From Rhizomys pruinosus (Eukaryota > Chordata > Mammalia > Rodentia > Spalacidae): a stretch of 64,000 bases of DNA. Shown piece by piece: positions 21,514 to 32,040 of this stretch. The notes beneath the pieces were generated by a model that worked only from the letters and a program-made list of their open reading frames with translations, was not told the origin of the DNA and searched no databases. The stretch lies in the NCBI GenBank assembly GCA_009823505.1, contig VZQC01009601.1, positions 4,771,538 through 4,835,537 on the forward strand, in the 5' to 3' direction. The position numbers were made by a program, and so were the translations under genes. The number at the start of each line of letters is the position of its first letter. The first letter of the stretch is position 1.

Positions 21514-21690
21514 CAGAGTGGCCAGATGGCTCAGTGGGAAAGGACATTTGCTACCAGGCCTGACAACTGAGTTTGATCTCCAGAACCCACACAGTGGAAG
21601 GAATCTCCCCCCCAGCAGGTTTTCTTCTGACCTCTTTACCCACCCCCCAATGCACACATAATAAATCAATGTAAATAAATAGATAAATTT
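21514..21690 (+). mobile_element. Old B2/B3-like SINE
   Basis: GGCCAGATGGCTCAGTGGG, AACTGAGTTTGATCTCCAG, TTTTCTTCTGACCTCTTTAC, ACACATAATAAATCAATG. Confidence 0.75.
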
Positions 21691-21826
21691 TAAGAGCTTA
21701 ACTGGGTCAGCAGTTAAGAGGTTGTACTAAAAAAAAAGTTGTACTCCTCCACAGGCATTGCACAACACAAGTACACTACATCCAAGCAATACATCCATAC
21801 ACGTAAAAATAATAAATAAATAATAT
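21691..21826 (+). mobile_element. Rearranged B2 fragment
   Basis: A head fragment (CAGCAGTTAAGAGGTTG) is joined directly to the B2 3' block (GGCATTGCACAACACAAG, CATCCATACACGTAAAA). The middle is missing and GTTGTACT is repeated at the join. Confidence 0.7.
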
Positions 21827-21835
21827 GGGGGGGGA

Positions 21836-21982
21836 TCTTTTTGAAAGAGTCTCGCTATAGCTCCAGCTGGCCTGGAACTTATTATGTAGACCAGGCTGGC
21901 CTCGAACTCACAGAGATCCACCTGCCTCTGCCTCTGCCTCCTAAGTACTGGGATTAAAGGCATGCAGCAACACACCTGGCTA
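21836..21982 (-). mobile_element. B1 SINE, minus strand
   Basis: Reverse-complement B1 with a small internal TGCCTC triplication (CTGCCTCTGCCTCTGCC). Confidence 0.93.
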
Positions 21983-22011
21983 TAACTAAAATGTTTTAAA
22001 AAACAAAACCA

Positions 22012-22260
22012 GGGGCTGGAGAGATCGCCTAGCGGTTAAGAGCACCGACTGCTCTTGCAGAGGACCCGGGTTCGATCCCCAGCACCCACATGGCAGCTAA
22101 GAACCATCTGTAACTCCAATTCCAGGAGAACTCCAGTTCCAGGGGAATCCGAGACCCTCTTCTAACCTCTGCAGCATTGTACGACACAGGTACACAAACC
22201 TACATGCAGACAGTACATTCATACACATACAAAAATAAATAAAATTTTAAAAATTAAAAG
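22012..22260 (+). mobile_element. B2 SINE (duplicated subfamily), plus strand
   Basis: Near-full-length. A box TAGCGGTTAAGAGC, B box GGTTCGATCCC, 17-bp duplication at 22112-22128 and 22129-22145. Perfect target-site repeat AAAAACAAAACCA at 21999-22011 and 22261-22273. Confidence 0.96.
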
Positions 22261-22273
22261 AAAAACAAAACCA

Positions 22274-23556
22274 AAGAAAAAGAACTAGATTTAAGGTGAG
22301 ACTAGAGGACAGCAGCAATAAGAAACGAGAACACAGAGTCATGGGACACTACTGAGTATGGTATATGTACCACTGTTGAATGAATACTTTGGATATTACC
22401 AGCCGTCTTCAGCAAGCAGCCCCCAACCCTAGGGCTTCAGGGGACAGGCTGCTACTAGTAATGTGTAACCACACCCCCTCACAGCAGGTGATTCGTCCAG
22501 AACTGGACACCTGACCAACAGAGCCAATGAAATGCCAATGAGACGCTAGCCCAGGATTTTGAGACCACATATGTTGAAAGGTGAGGGAATCTCTGACCCC
22601 AGTGGCTGAAGCTGTGAGATACAATGGCTTAGAGCACAAGTCTGTCACAATTCTGTCACATGAGGAAAACTTGGTGGCCCAAGAGAGGAGAGAGACATAA
22701 AGAGAGGATGATTCTTGGCTCCTAGTGTCCCAAGGTCTACTGGGTTGCTGCTGCCTGAGCTGTAGGAGATGCCAGTTTATCTAGAAATGGGGCGTGCTTA
22801 GAGGTCATTTTCCTTTAAGTTTGTTTGGCTTGAGTTTTGTTCCTAGACTTTCACATAAACACTTGTTTAGCTGTCCAACTTCTCCATTTGTGATGGCTTC
22901 AAGCCACCTTCCTCATAGAATCAAGGCTCCAAGTACAGTGCTCAGTGTGGCCATGGTAGGGATTAGATAACTAATTAGTGCGGCAGAAGAGGCACACACA
23001 TAGATTGGTCATTTATTTTCTGCAGAGGCTTCCAGAATCTTCCCTAGACCTAAACTCATACCCCCTCTATTCATCCTTGTGTCTTGGGGATAGAGGAAAT
23101 GGAATGGGTATCAGATCTAGGCCTCTAACTGAGTGTTAGGAGCCCATGGGGGAGGGGCCATCATTAGAATCTTGAATGACATACTCCTAAGCAGCTTTAG
23201 TCCTGACACAGATGCAGATGGGTCTGCTGTTATTTGGAAGCTCTTTGATTGCCAGAGCTTGGTAACGGGGCCCTACATCACAAAAATCCATCCACACTTG
23301 GCTCCAGGCATTTCTGAAAAATGGGATCGCATCCCAGCAGAGCAGCATGCTGACATTTGAAGAGCCAAGGAAGCACCCCAGCCTGAACCAACTCACAGAT
23401 GCTGTCTGCAAAATGCTCACCAATCCTTCAGAAATGTCAGTGCTTGGTCAGGAATAGAGGGGGCCCGAAGTGTTCTGTCGACACTACTTGGGGACAGTGC
23501 AACCCAGGCATGAGAACACTAGGATGTTTTTTTCCAGAACGACTCCAAGGAAAAGC
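22274..23556. other. Unique sequence, no gene recognised
   Basis: Short frames (22409-22648 minus, 23133-23360 plus) carry no recognisable domain. No repeat family identified. Confidence 0.4.
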
Positions 23557-23668
23557 AGGCCAGGTGTGTTGGTGTATATTTGCAAGCCCAGCATTCAGAC
23601 TGCAGAGACAGGACGATCAGTGCAAGTTCAAGACTAGGCAGGGCCACAAAGGGAGATGCTACCTCCAA
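23557..23668 (+). mobile_element. Old B1-like SINE
   Basis: GGCCAGGTGTGTTGGTGTAT, CCCAGCATTCAGACTGCAG and GTTCAAGACTAGGCAGGG; strongly diverged. Confidence 0.65.
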
Positions 23669-23682
23669 AGACCAAAGCAGCC

Positions 23683-23822
23683 TGGTGCGGTGGCATACTC
23701 CTTTAATTCCAGCACTCGAGAGGCAGAGGCAAGAGGATCTCTGTAAGATCAAGAGCACCATGGTTGACATAGTGAGTTCCAAGCTAGCTGGGCCTACAGT
23801 GAGACCCTGTCTCAAAAATAAC
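23683..23822 (+). mobile_element. B1 SINE, plus strand
   Basis: CCTGGTGCGGTGGCATACTC through GTGAGACCCTGTCTCAAAAA. Confidence 0.88.
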
Positions 23823-23840
23823 GATAAAAATATTTTGTTC

Positions 23841-23977
23841 TGTTTTTGAGACAGGGTCTTCCTGTAGCTCCAGCTGTCCTGGAACTCACTATGTTGACCA
23901 GGCTGGCCTTGAACTCACAGAGATCCCCCTGCCTCTGCCTCCAGAGTGCTGGGATTAAAAGTGTACACCAGTGTACC
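23841..23977 (-). mobile_element. B1 SINE, minus strand
   Basis: TTTTTGAGACAGGGTCTTCC through GGGATTAAAAGTGTACACC. Forms a head-to-head pair with the preceding B1. Confidence 0.92.
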
Positions 23978-24018
23978 CATTTATTTTTTATGTGATGGAG
24001 ATAAAAACCCAGAGCCTT

Positions 24019-24267
24019 GGGGCTGGAGAGATAGCCTAGCGGTTAAGAGCACCGACTGCTCTTGCAGAGGACCCGGGTTTGATCCCCAGCACCCACATGG
24101 TGGCTGAGAACCATCTGTAACTCCAATTCCAGGAGAACTCCAGTTCCAGGGAAATCCGACACCCTCTTCTGACCTCTGTGGCATTGCACGACAAGGGTGC
24201 ACAGACCTACATGCAGACAGTACATTCATACACATAGAAAATTAATTAATTTTAAAAAATCTTAAAA
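24019..24267 (+). mobile_element. Young B2 SINE (duplicated subfamily) with 16-bp target repeat
   Basis: A box TAGCGGTTAAGAGC and B box GGTTTGATCCC (one change from the RNA polymerase III consensus). Internal duplication at 24119-24135 and 24136-24152. Perfect direct repeat AAAAACCCAGAGCCTT at 24003-24018 and 24268-24283. Confidence 0.97.
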
Positions 24268-24283
24268 AAAAACCCAGAGCCTT

Positions 24284-24616
24284 AACGTTCTAGGCAAGCT
24301 TTCTAGACCTCCAGCTCCTCATTCCTTTTTCAAAGATCTACAGAGGTTTCTGGAAGCCATGGAGACCTGTTGCTCTTCTTCGCCGTTTATTTTCCTCTAC
24401 TTTTTAATTTTATTAGTGCACACATAAAAGTGTTCAGTGTTAATTTTTGAATCTGTACCATTATAAGGATATGGGACGTACATTTATTTATACAATGAAA
24501 AATGAGGCCTCTGTCTTTGCTGTGTTTAGCCAATTACCCTCCCTGCACTCATGGAATTGCTTGGTTTCTCTTTATAGAGTTAATTTATGCAAACATTGAT
24601 AATTAGAAATGCACGT

Positions 24617-24618
<2 letters not shown>
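24284..24618. other. AT-rich unique sequence
   Basis: No gene. It may be degraded L1 sequence (TTTTTAATTTTATTAGTGC), but this is not secure. Confidence 0.35.
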
Positions 24619-24652
<34 letters not shown>

Positions 24653-24661
24653 CGTGCATAC

Positions 24662-24699
<38 letters not shown>

Positions 24700-24714
24700 T
24701 GTTTGCCTGTGTGT
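24619..24714. repeat. (TC)n then (TG)n compound microsatellite
   Basis: About 15 TC units at 24619-24649 and about 17 TG units at 24665-24700. Confidence 0.95.
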
Positions 24715-25209
24715 GTACACAGGTGCATGCACCCATGCACAGAGGCTAGAGGAAGATGTTAGGTGTCTTATTCTGTAACACTCCCATTAATAATGAGCTT
24801 GAAACTCACTGTTTCAGCTAGACTGGCTGGCCAATGAACTCCTGGGATCTACCTGTTCCCCCGCCCCCCAACACTGAAATTACAAGCCCATATGACCAGG
24901 CTTGGCTTTGTAAAAAATAGATATTTATTATTTCATTTTTTATTTTATATGTATTGCCTGCATGTAGGTAGGTGCACCTGTGTCGTACAGTGCTCAAGAA
25001 GGTCAGAAGAAGGTGTCATATCCACTGGAACTGGACTTAGGATGGTTGTTATGTGCTATTTTGGGTGCTGGGCACCAAAGCTGGTGCTCTTAACCACTGA
25101 GCCATCTCTCCCACCCTGCTTTTTTTTTATGTGCTACCTGGGGATTTGAACTCAGATCTTCATGCTTCCATAGCAATCATTTCACCCACTGAGCCATCTC
25201 TCCAGACCT
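24715..25209 (-). mobile_element. B4/RSINE-type SINE, minus strand, split by a B2
   Basis: Right part of the element at 24715-24913 (AGGCTAGAGGAAGATGTT, TTTCAGCTAGACTGGCTGGC). The remainder is at 25118-25209 (ATGTGCTACCTGGGGATTTG through TGAGCCATCTCTCCAGACC). The B2 separates the two parts. Confidence 0.82.
24914..25117 (-). mobile_element. B2 SINE inserted in the B4-type element, minus strand
   Basis: GTATTGCCTGCATGTAGGTAG, GTCAGAAGAAGGTGTCATAT and TGAGCCATCTCTCCCACC. Confidence 0.88.
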
Positions 25210-25689
25210 GTGGCATGCTATCTTTTCCCATTTTACATACGATAGACACACAGTCGTATACCTGGATGGTTGCTTGCTTTTAAACTAACAGTCTGCCTTG
25301 AGGATTTTTCCAGCCAAACATGGGGCTTCTTCCTTCATTTTCAGCCCCAGATGTTTTTAGAGTGTGGACGGTGTCACATTATGGTTCATTTAGCCTCCTC
25401 CTGATCACCATCTCACTTGGTTCTGTACCAAGACTACAGTGAATGACCACTAGCCACTGTTAGTTCACCCATGTGGAGGATTGAGCGACTGATGGTGCCA
25501 AGTCTTTGCCTTCCTCTTGTCCTTTGACCCTTGACTCTCACTAAAGAACCCAGTGTATTTTCCTGCCTCTTCACTGTGTAACTTGCTTAGTAGATGATAT
25601 AAGTAGCAGCTTAAAAAAGCACTTTGAGTTTGTTTGTCCTTTTATGTATCTGCAAATGCTGTGTAGCATTCTCCAGTCAACCTGGGAAT
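25210..25689. other. Unique or highly degraded sequence
   Basis: No gene. The texture resembles old L1-derived DNA, which I cannot confirm. Confidence 0.3.
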
Positions 25690-25915
25690 GAGCTAGCCTG
25701 CAAGAGCATAAGAGCAGGTACCAAACAGGGCTGCACCACCTAGCCCATCTGTCTGCTCACCACAGATCCACTAGGGCACCTAGCCAAGATGAGCCTAATT
25801 TAACTCAAACCAACAGGATTGTTAAACCAACCAAGAATTAATAGCAGGTGTGGGTTTAAGGCACCAGAAGTTGGGGTGGTTGGTTATGTAGCAATAGCTG
25901 ACTGATGCAAGACTT
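25690..25915 (+). mobile_element. MLT1-like MaLR LTR fragment
   Basis: The 3' end GGGGTGGTTGGTTATGTAGC followed by AATAGCTGACTGATGC is typical of MLT1 LTR ends. Upstream CTGCTCACC and GAGCCTAATTTAACTC fit a decayed LTR body. No coding sequence. Confidence 0.65.
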
Positions 25916-26041
25916 AATACATAAGGAAGGTGGATCCAATTCCCAGCAGGAGAATTTCTGTGTCAAAGAGTATGCACATTTTGAAATTCTGACAGATACT
26001 GTCGACTTCTTTACACAAGAGTGGAACTAAATTTGTACTCT

Positions 26042-26100
26042 TTTTTCCTTCCTTCCTTCCTTCCTTCCTTCCTTCCTTCCTTCCTTTATTTATTTATTTG
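26042..26100. repeat. (TTCC)n(TTTA)n tract at a B1 tail
   Basis: About ten TTCC units followed by three TTTA units. This is the antisense A-tail side of the next B1. Confidence 0.93.
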
Positions 26101-26229
26101 GTCTTTTTGAGATAGGGCCTCCCAGTAGCTCCAACTAGCCTGGAACTTGCTATGTAGATGAGGCTCACCTTAAACTCAGAGAATACTCACTGTCTACCGA
26201 ATTAAAGGTGTGTGCTACCACACCCAGCA
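26101..26229 (-). mobile_element. B1 SINE, minus strand, in old L1
   Basis: Reverse-complement B1. Target repeat AAATTTGTACTC at 26029-26040 and AAATTTGTTCTC at 26230-26241 (one mismatch) bracket the B1 plus its tetranucleotide tail. Confidence 0.93.
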
Positions 26230-26369
26230 AAATTTGTTCTCTTCTAAACAATATGTAAGAGTGCCTATTTGCAGATATGTTCACCATGATAGCATGCTAT
26301 CAACTTTTCAGACTTTTTCCAATCTTCTATGTGAAAAATACCTCAGTAGCATTTTAGCTTGGTGTTGGG

Positions 26370-26495
26370 GGTGGAAGAGTGTCTCACTAGGTAGCTCTGG
26401 CCAGTAACTCACTATGTAGTCTAGACTGGCCAGCCTCAAACCCTGCAAGCCTCTTGCCTTAGTTGAGATTACAAGCATATGTCACCATGCTCAGA
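26370..26495 (-). mobile_element. Old B1-like SINE, minus strand, in old L1
   Basis: GAGTGTCTCACTAGGTAGC, ACTCACTATGTAGTCTAGAC, GAGATTACAAGCATATGTC. Confidence 0.75.
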
Positions 26496-26552
26496 TTTAC
26501 ATTCTCTTAGTACATATGAGAATAGCACTTCATATATTTCAAAGCTTCCTGT

Positions 26553-26765
26553 ATGGGCTACAGAGATGGCTCAGCTGATAAGAGCAGTTGCTGATCTTGC
26601 AGAGAATCCAAGCCCAGTTCCCAGCACACACATGGCAGCTCACAGCCATCTATAACTCCAGGGATCCAACACCCTTTTCTGGCCTCCACAGGTACTAGGC
26701 ACACACATGGTGCATGCAGTCAAATACTCATACATATAAAATAAATAAATAATTAATTTAAAAAT
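26553..26765 (+). mobile_element. B2 SINE, plus strand, in old L1
   Basis: GGGCTACAGAGATGGCTCAG through CATACATATAAAATAAAT. The 3' block (GGCACACACATGGTGCATGC) belongs to a different, older-looking B2 type from the GCATTGCACGACA form. Confidence 0.92.
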
Positions 26766-26772
26766 ACTGCAT

Positions 26773-26927
26773 CCAGCTGGGTATGGTGACTCACGTCTTT
26801 AATCCTAGCACTTGGGAGGCAGAGGTAGGTGGATCTCTGTGAGTTCAAGGCCAGCCTGGTCTACAGAGTGAGTTCCAGGCCAGCTGGGGCTACAGGGAGA
26901 CCCTGTCTCGAAAAGACCAAAAAAAAA
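26773..26927 (+). mobile_element. B1 SINE, plus strand
   Basis: GCTGGGTATGGTGACTCACG through GAGACCCTGTCTCGAAAAGA and an A-tail. Immediately follows the B2. Confidence 0.95.
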
Positions 26928-27185
26928 TTGCATCCTTTGAAAAATAAAACATAGCTCCTTCTCAGTAAACTATGTGTCCATACCTTTTGCATAATGTTCC
27001 CATTAGATTGCTGGTATTTTTATTGATTCCTAGGAACTCTTCATATATTGGTGAAATTTGCCCTTTGTCTGTGATCATCTTCTCCTAAAATCATCTATTC
27101 CCAGATGAAAAACATAATGGAAAATGCGAAGGAGAAAACACAAAAACAGGTAGACCTTGAATAGAAAATAACTTTCCCTCAACTG

Positions 27186-27332
27186 AGCTTGAAGATGCAG
27201 ACTTATAACCCCAGATACTAGGAAGGTTGAGGCAGGAAGATCACAAATTCAGATCCTGCCTGCAATGACAAATCAATTTCAAGAGCAGCCTAGGAAACTT
27301 AGTGAAACCCTGTCTCAAAATAAAAAGTAAAA
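27186..27332 (+). mobile_element. Old B1/B4-like SINE
   Basis: TATAACCCCAGATACTAGG, GTTGAGGCAGGAAGATCAC and AGTGAAACCCTGTCTCAAAA. Confidence 0.7.
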
Positions 27333-27356
27333 AGACAATTGGGGATTGAGTGCCTT

Positions 27357-28048
27357 ATAGAGTTACGTCCAGAATAAAGACGCTTCAGTCAACAATGGAC
27401 TACAAGTAGAGTAAGACTGTCCATAGGATTCTTTCTTTCTTTCTCTCTTTCTTTCTTTTTCTTTCTTTCTTTTTTTGTATTTTTGAGACAGGGTCTCCCT
27501 GCAGCGCCAGCTGTCCTGAAACTCACTATGTAGACCAGGCCAGCCTTGAACTCACAGAGATCCTCCTGCTTCTGCTTCCTGAGTGCTGGGATTAAAGGCA
27601 TGCACCATTATGCCCAGCTCAGTTCCATAAGATTATAAGGGAGCTGAAAAATTCCTATGGCCTGGTGACACAGGAGCACAGTATGTTACTTGTATGTGTG
27701 TGAGGCTAGTGGCAACCATACTTGCTGCACTGCTTGGCAATTATATACGGTACGTGATACTTGCTAATAAATGCCTATCATGGGCTTATATTTACTATGC
27801 TATACTGTTGATCATTTTAAAAGATAGTCCTTCTACTTATTAAAAAAAAAACTACTGTAAAGCAGTCTGATACATCACACCAGCAGAAGCCTCATACTTC
27901 CTGTTTTTACAGCTTCTCTGAATTGCTTCCAGATTGACCTGGACCATTTAGATTCGTGAGCACTTTCTGATGTTCACAAAATGATGTAATCACCTAACAA
28001 CATGTTTTCCTATACTGTGTCCCCATCATTAAGTGACGCATAACTGTA
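27357..28048 (+). mobile_element. Tigger-type DNA transposon fossil, internally deleted, split by B1
   Basis: Left end (AGTTACGTCCAGAATAAAG, CAGTCAACAATGGACTAC) and right end (CCCCATCATTAAGTGACGC, ATAACTGTA) form degenerate terminal inverted repeats next to TA. Inner phrases such as AGATTATAAGGGAGCTGAAA and AAAATGATGTAATCACCTAAC match my memory of a eutherian Tigger-like (Tc1/mariner) element. No transposase frame remains. Confidence 0.75.
27431..27620 (-). mobile_element. B1 SINE with (TTTC)n tail, inserted in the Tigger fossil
   Basis: A TTTC tract at 27431-27474 (the antisense tail), then reverse-complement B1. Target repeat TCCATAGGATT at 27420-27430 and TCCATAAGATT at 27624-27634 (one mismatch). 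Confidence 0.95.
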
Positions 28049-28611
28049 TTGAGCACTTCTCTTGGTATAGGCTTCTGGCCTGGGCATCCCAGCATATATA
28101 GAAAATATACAGTTACACATGACACCATCCTCAAGGAATTCGGTAGCGATGATATCTGCTCACAGTCCCTACTGAAGGGGTATGCCAGGGACTAAATATA
28201 GTCCTCATGACACAATCTCCCTGGGCAGGGCAACATATCTGATCTAGGATAGAATCCATCTCTCATCTGCAGTGAACCAATTAGCTGGTTTCCTGAGATT
28301 TTGAACTTGGGACTTAAAAGCAAAGAAGGATGGGTCCCAGAGCTGTCTGAGCAGTTTGCAGAGTCCGTGCTGCCATTTGAGACAGCCAACGTGAGCCATG
28401 TTCCATCAGACAAATGAGCTACAGAAGAGTCTGTGAGGGGAGACATAGGACACAGCAGTCAATTAGCCAGCCTCACCGGAAGATGTGAACATGGGCCCCA
28501 GACCAGGGAGAAATACACAGCTCCACATCCAGCTCTCCAGGAAGCAGTTCCCACTTCCATGGACCTAATAATTTTGCTGCAGTTGGGTTTTACTTTTATT
28601 TCTTTTTAGAT
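28049..28611. other. Unique sequence, no gene recognised
   Basis: A minus-strand frame at 28192-28446 has no recognisable domain. No repeats identified. Confidence 0.4.
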
Positions 28612-28828
28612 AGTTTATTTCATTTTAATTATGTGTATTTTTTAATCTTTCTGTGTGTGTATAAATGCAAGTGCAGGTGCCTAGGAAGGCCAGAAGTGGA
28701 GGATGAGACTCGCTGGAGCTAGAGTTCCAGGTGATGGGACCTGCCTGACTCGGGTGTTGAGAACAAAACACAGGTTGTCTGCACACGTTTGTACTTGCTC
28801 TTAACCAATGAGCCATCTCTCCAGCCCT
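28612..28828 (-). mobile_element. B2-type SINE, minus strand
   Basis: GTGCAGGTGCCTAGGAAGGC, GGAGCTAGAGTTCCAGGTG and AATGAGCCATCTCTCCAGCC. Confidence 0.88.
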
Positions 28829-29127
28829 ACTTTCATTAATTTAGTTATGCATTTAGTGTATGTGAAAGTGTATGCACGTGTGTATATGAGTGGAGGCCAC
28901 AGGTCAACCTTGGGTGTTGTTTGTAAGGTTCACTGATTCAGCTAGGCTGGCTGACCAGAGACCTCCTGGGATCTAGCTGCCTTGTTTCTGCCTGCCCAGT
29001 GCTGGGATTATAAGCTTGGACCACTGTGCTGGGCTTTTTATGTGGGTGCCGGAGAGGGAGCTCGGCTCCTCAGTCCTGGGGATAGAATTCAGGATTTTAT
29101 GCTTGTTGGGCCATCTCCCCAAGCTCC
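28829..29127 (-). mobile_element. B4/RSINE-type SINE, minus strand
   Basis: GGAGGCCACAGGTCAACC, TTCAGCTAGGCTGGCTGACC, CCAGTGCTGGGATTATAAGC and GGGCCATCTCCCCAAGC. Adjoins the B2. Confidence 0.85.
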
Positions 29128-31514
29128 CTGGCAGCTGGGTTTCATGAGGGACTTTTGTGTCCTGTCTCTGATCTTGTCTCATTGAGCTAATCCAAGCAGA
29201 GCTCTGAACCTTGGTCTTTTCATATCGAGTGAAAAGGAGAAAACATTTTTATCTTATTATGATAAAGTTATGCTTTCAAGAGTTTTGTGGTTGGGCTGGA
29301 GTGGGGATATGTGACTCAGTGGCCCTGACTTTCTTCTCCAGCACCATAAACAAAACAAAACAAAACAAAAGCCAGCCAAGGGTGTCACGGTGGCCATCAC
29401 TTTAGAGAAAGTAAACAGGAGAACTTGGGGCTCAGCCGAGATCATCCTTGACCACAGAAGGCGGAGCTTGGCTGCCAGCTGGATGTGTCTGCGGCCAAGT
29501 ATGTCTCCCCCTCCCCACTTTCTGTCTGCAGGCCAAAGCGTTATATAAGCTAGCTCTGAATCGCAGGCTGTGCCACCAAGTGCTGACCAGCTCCTGAGAG
29601 CGGGTGATCAATACTGGCTAAGGTAGCAGCCATCAGACAGTCCCAATGACCTCAATGGCTGCTATAAGCACCCCACCTCCCCAAGCACCCAAGTCTCTTC
29701 CACCTCCCCAAGACCCCCCCCCTGCCACACTTAAGCCCATTTCTACATAGAGTGTTCATCCTTGAAAGAAGGTTGGTGCCTTAAATGAAAATCAGAGTAT
29801 GGGTCCCCCAAAGAGACACACTTGGCATGCAGGTCCACTCACATGGCCTCTGTGCTGTGGCTGGGTCCTCTCTTCAGGGATGCATACAGCTATGAATTCC
29901 CTTTTGCCCACCACAATTTACAGCAGAAATGGGGAAGGGAGAGTACCAGACAAACTGGTCCCTCCCTCCCATCCCGCCCATCGGGTATCCCTTTTCTCCC
30001 AACAACCTACAACGCCATTCCACCACCACCCCAGACCTCAAGTGCCCCTCTAAAGTAGGGTCCTGCTGTTCAAGTGGGGAAGAGTCAGTCTTTGAGAGGG
30101 GAGGGAAGAGGCTGCAGGGAGACTGGGACAGTTTTCTACATGAAGGTGACCTCTTCTGTAGGGGCAAATACCCACTTTGCATGAGACATCCTACAGAGCA
30201 CAGCCCTGAGTTCTAGAGGCTTCCATGCCCTGACTACAGGGGGAGGGAAACAGAAACTTAAACCTGCCAAGCATGACAAAAAAAGAACGGCTGCCTCCGC
30301 CCCTTCTGCCTCCCTCCAGCCCCTCCCTAGCAACTCAGTTTTTATTTCTCACCTATTACAGTTTTAAGCATTTAGGGTGTTGCTGTTTTAGTTTTAAAAT
30401 TTGTTAGGTTCAATTTATGCCACTTAGTAAAACCTCTATTCCAAATGAAGCCAAATGAAAACTTAAATACTGCAAGCAATAAAATGTAGGCATTTCATTT
30501 GGGTCGGGTTGGCTTTCTGATTGTAGAAATGAAGCGGAGAGAATTCCGGAGCCTGTCTGGGCTGTATACCCTGACGGGAGCCGTTCCCTGGTGATTCCCT
30601 GCAGGAGCTCTGGCAGCTGGCTCAGGCCAGCCCCTCCAGTCTGCTCAGATCTTGAAGAGCAGGTTCCTGGGTGGCTCCTAAGTGCCCTCGCTGACCCTCA
30701 GCTGATGGTTGAGCAACACGGCCACCCAGAAGTCACATGGCCAATGCCCCTGCTGCACAGCCTAAAGCACCCTGGCAGACACAACTTCAGCTGTTGGCAG
30801 CCACCTACCATCACCACACAGTGAATGATAAGTAGATGGTAAGGAGATGTTGAACCAAGGTGGCTGGAACAGAGAACACAGTGTGCAAACATGCTGTTGC
30901 CACTCAATGCCTGAAAATGTGCCTCTACTTCCAGTGACTGTGCCACCCTACCCTGACTCTGGTGGTACCCACCAGGGTAAAGGCAGGGCAGAAGAGAAGG
31001 AAGATGACATCCAGAGCTACTAATTAGGGCTCTGACAGTTGCCAGCAGCTCAGAGAAATTCCTTGCTGATGGGGACTGGACCTTCCAGGGGGCCCTGGAA
31101 AGAGGGCAGAGAATACCATGGGGCCGAGAGCCTAACTGGGGGAAAGTAAAGCAGCGGCGATGCCTATGCTGATGAGACAGTGAGTAAGGGCCCGCGAGCA
31201 GCCTGCCAAGTGATTTGGCGTGTCCTTGTACTGACAATAAAGGCCGGGTGTCTGGCAGGAGGCAGGGACTGTGTGTGTGGAGGGATGCTGATGGCCCCCC
31301 TGGCAGAGAGCCACAATAATCAAGAACAGAGAGAACACATCCAAGGGGTCACAAGTGCCCTCCACAGGTGCATGGACTGGACTTCGGGTGCAGCGGGGGT
31401 GGGGCGGGGTACAAGGCAGGGAGGTCTGGGAAAGAGGGCAGGAGGGACTGGAGCATAACATTTATTGGAAGAACAAGGTCAGGGCATGGCCCCAATAGGT
31501 TTTTTCTTTCTTTC
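29128..31514. other. Unique sequence; no supported gene
   Basis: A TATATAAG motif at 29542-29549 lies in CpG-containing unique DNA. A TATA-like string alone does not establish a promoter. 30340-30560 is AT-rich, repeat-free and could be conserved non-coding DNA. Open frames (e.g. 30698-31237 minus, 179 codons) have no recognisable domain. Confidence 0.3.
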
Positions 31515-31745
31515 TTTAAAAAAAAATTACATTTTATTTGTGAGTGAAAGAGAGGGAAACAGAGACAGAGAGACAGAGACAGACACAGAGACAGAGAGAA
31601 CATTGGAGCATGCACATGATATGTGTGGAGGTCAAAGACAATGTGCAGGACTCAGCTCTCTCATTCCACCATGCGCGTCCTGGGGATCAAACTCGAATCA
31701 TTAGGTTTGTTGGCAAGCACCTCCACCTACAGAGCACCTTGCCAC
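31515..31745 (-). mobile_element. B4/B2-like SINE, minus strand, with a GACAGA tract
   Basis: GTGGAGGTCAAAGACAATG, CCTGGGGATCAAACTCGAA and TTGGCAAGCACCTCCACC, preceded by an ACAGAGACAGAG microsatellite. Confidence 0.7.
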
Positions 31746-31973
31746 CCCATTGCCTTCTTCCTTCTCTCCCTTCCTTCCTTTTTCCCTTCCTCCCTTCCTC
31801 CCTTCCTTCCTTCCTTCTCTTTCTTCTCTCTTCTTTCTTTCTTTCTTTCTTTCTTTCTCTTTCTTTCTCTTTCTTTCTCTTTCTTTCTCTTTCTTTCTCT
31901 TTCTTTCTCTTTCTTTCTTTCTTTCTTCCTTTCTTTCTTTCTTCCTTTCTTTCTTTCTTTCTTTCTTCTTTTT
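31744..31973. repeat. (CCTT)n/(TTTC)n/(TTTCTC)n tract
   Basis: Homopyrimidine tract of 230 bp: CCTT units, then TTTC, then an eightfold TTTCTTTCTC-like hexamer pattern, then TTTC. Confidence 0.95.
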
Positions 31974-32040
31974 CCTTGCTGGGGATGAATTCACACATGC
32001 GAGGCAAGTGTCCTACCATTGAGCTGTAACCTCAGCCTGT
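31974..32040 (-). mobile_element. ID-like SINE fragment, minus strand
   Basis: GCTGGGGATGAATTCACAC, CAAGTGTCCTACCATTGAGC and CAGCC. Confidence 0.75.

Larger units (their letters stand above)
25920..27095 (-). mobile_element. Ancient L1 fragment, minus strand, cut by SINEs
   Basis: Four blocks keep the antisense order of old mammalian L1 sequence: 25920-26040 (TGTGTCAAAGAGTATGCAC), 26230-26369 (GAGTGCCTATTTGCAG, CTATGTGAAAAATACCTC), 26496-26552 (CATATGAGAATAGCAC) and 26928-27095 (TTTTTATTGATTCCTAGG, TTTGCCCTTTGTCTGTGATC). Inserted SINEs interrupt it. No intact frame remains. Confidence 0.75.

Noticed and set aside
24019..24100. tRNA gene
   Set aside because: The polymerase III A and B boxes belong to the tRNA-derived head of a B2; there is no cloverleaf or anticodon arm of a functional tRNA.
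29542..29549. TATA-box promoter
   Set aside because: Only an isolated TATATAAG string, with no CpG island, downstream frame or initiator evidence.
31544..32029. Paired open frames of about 100-160 codons on both strands
   Set aside because: They are translations of a TTTC/TTTCTC tract and flanking SINE.
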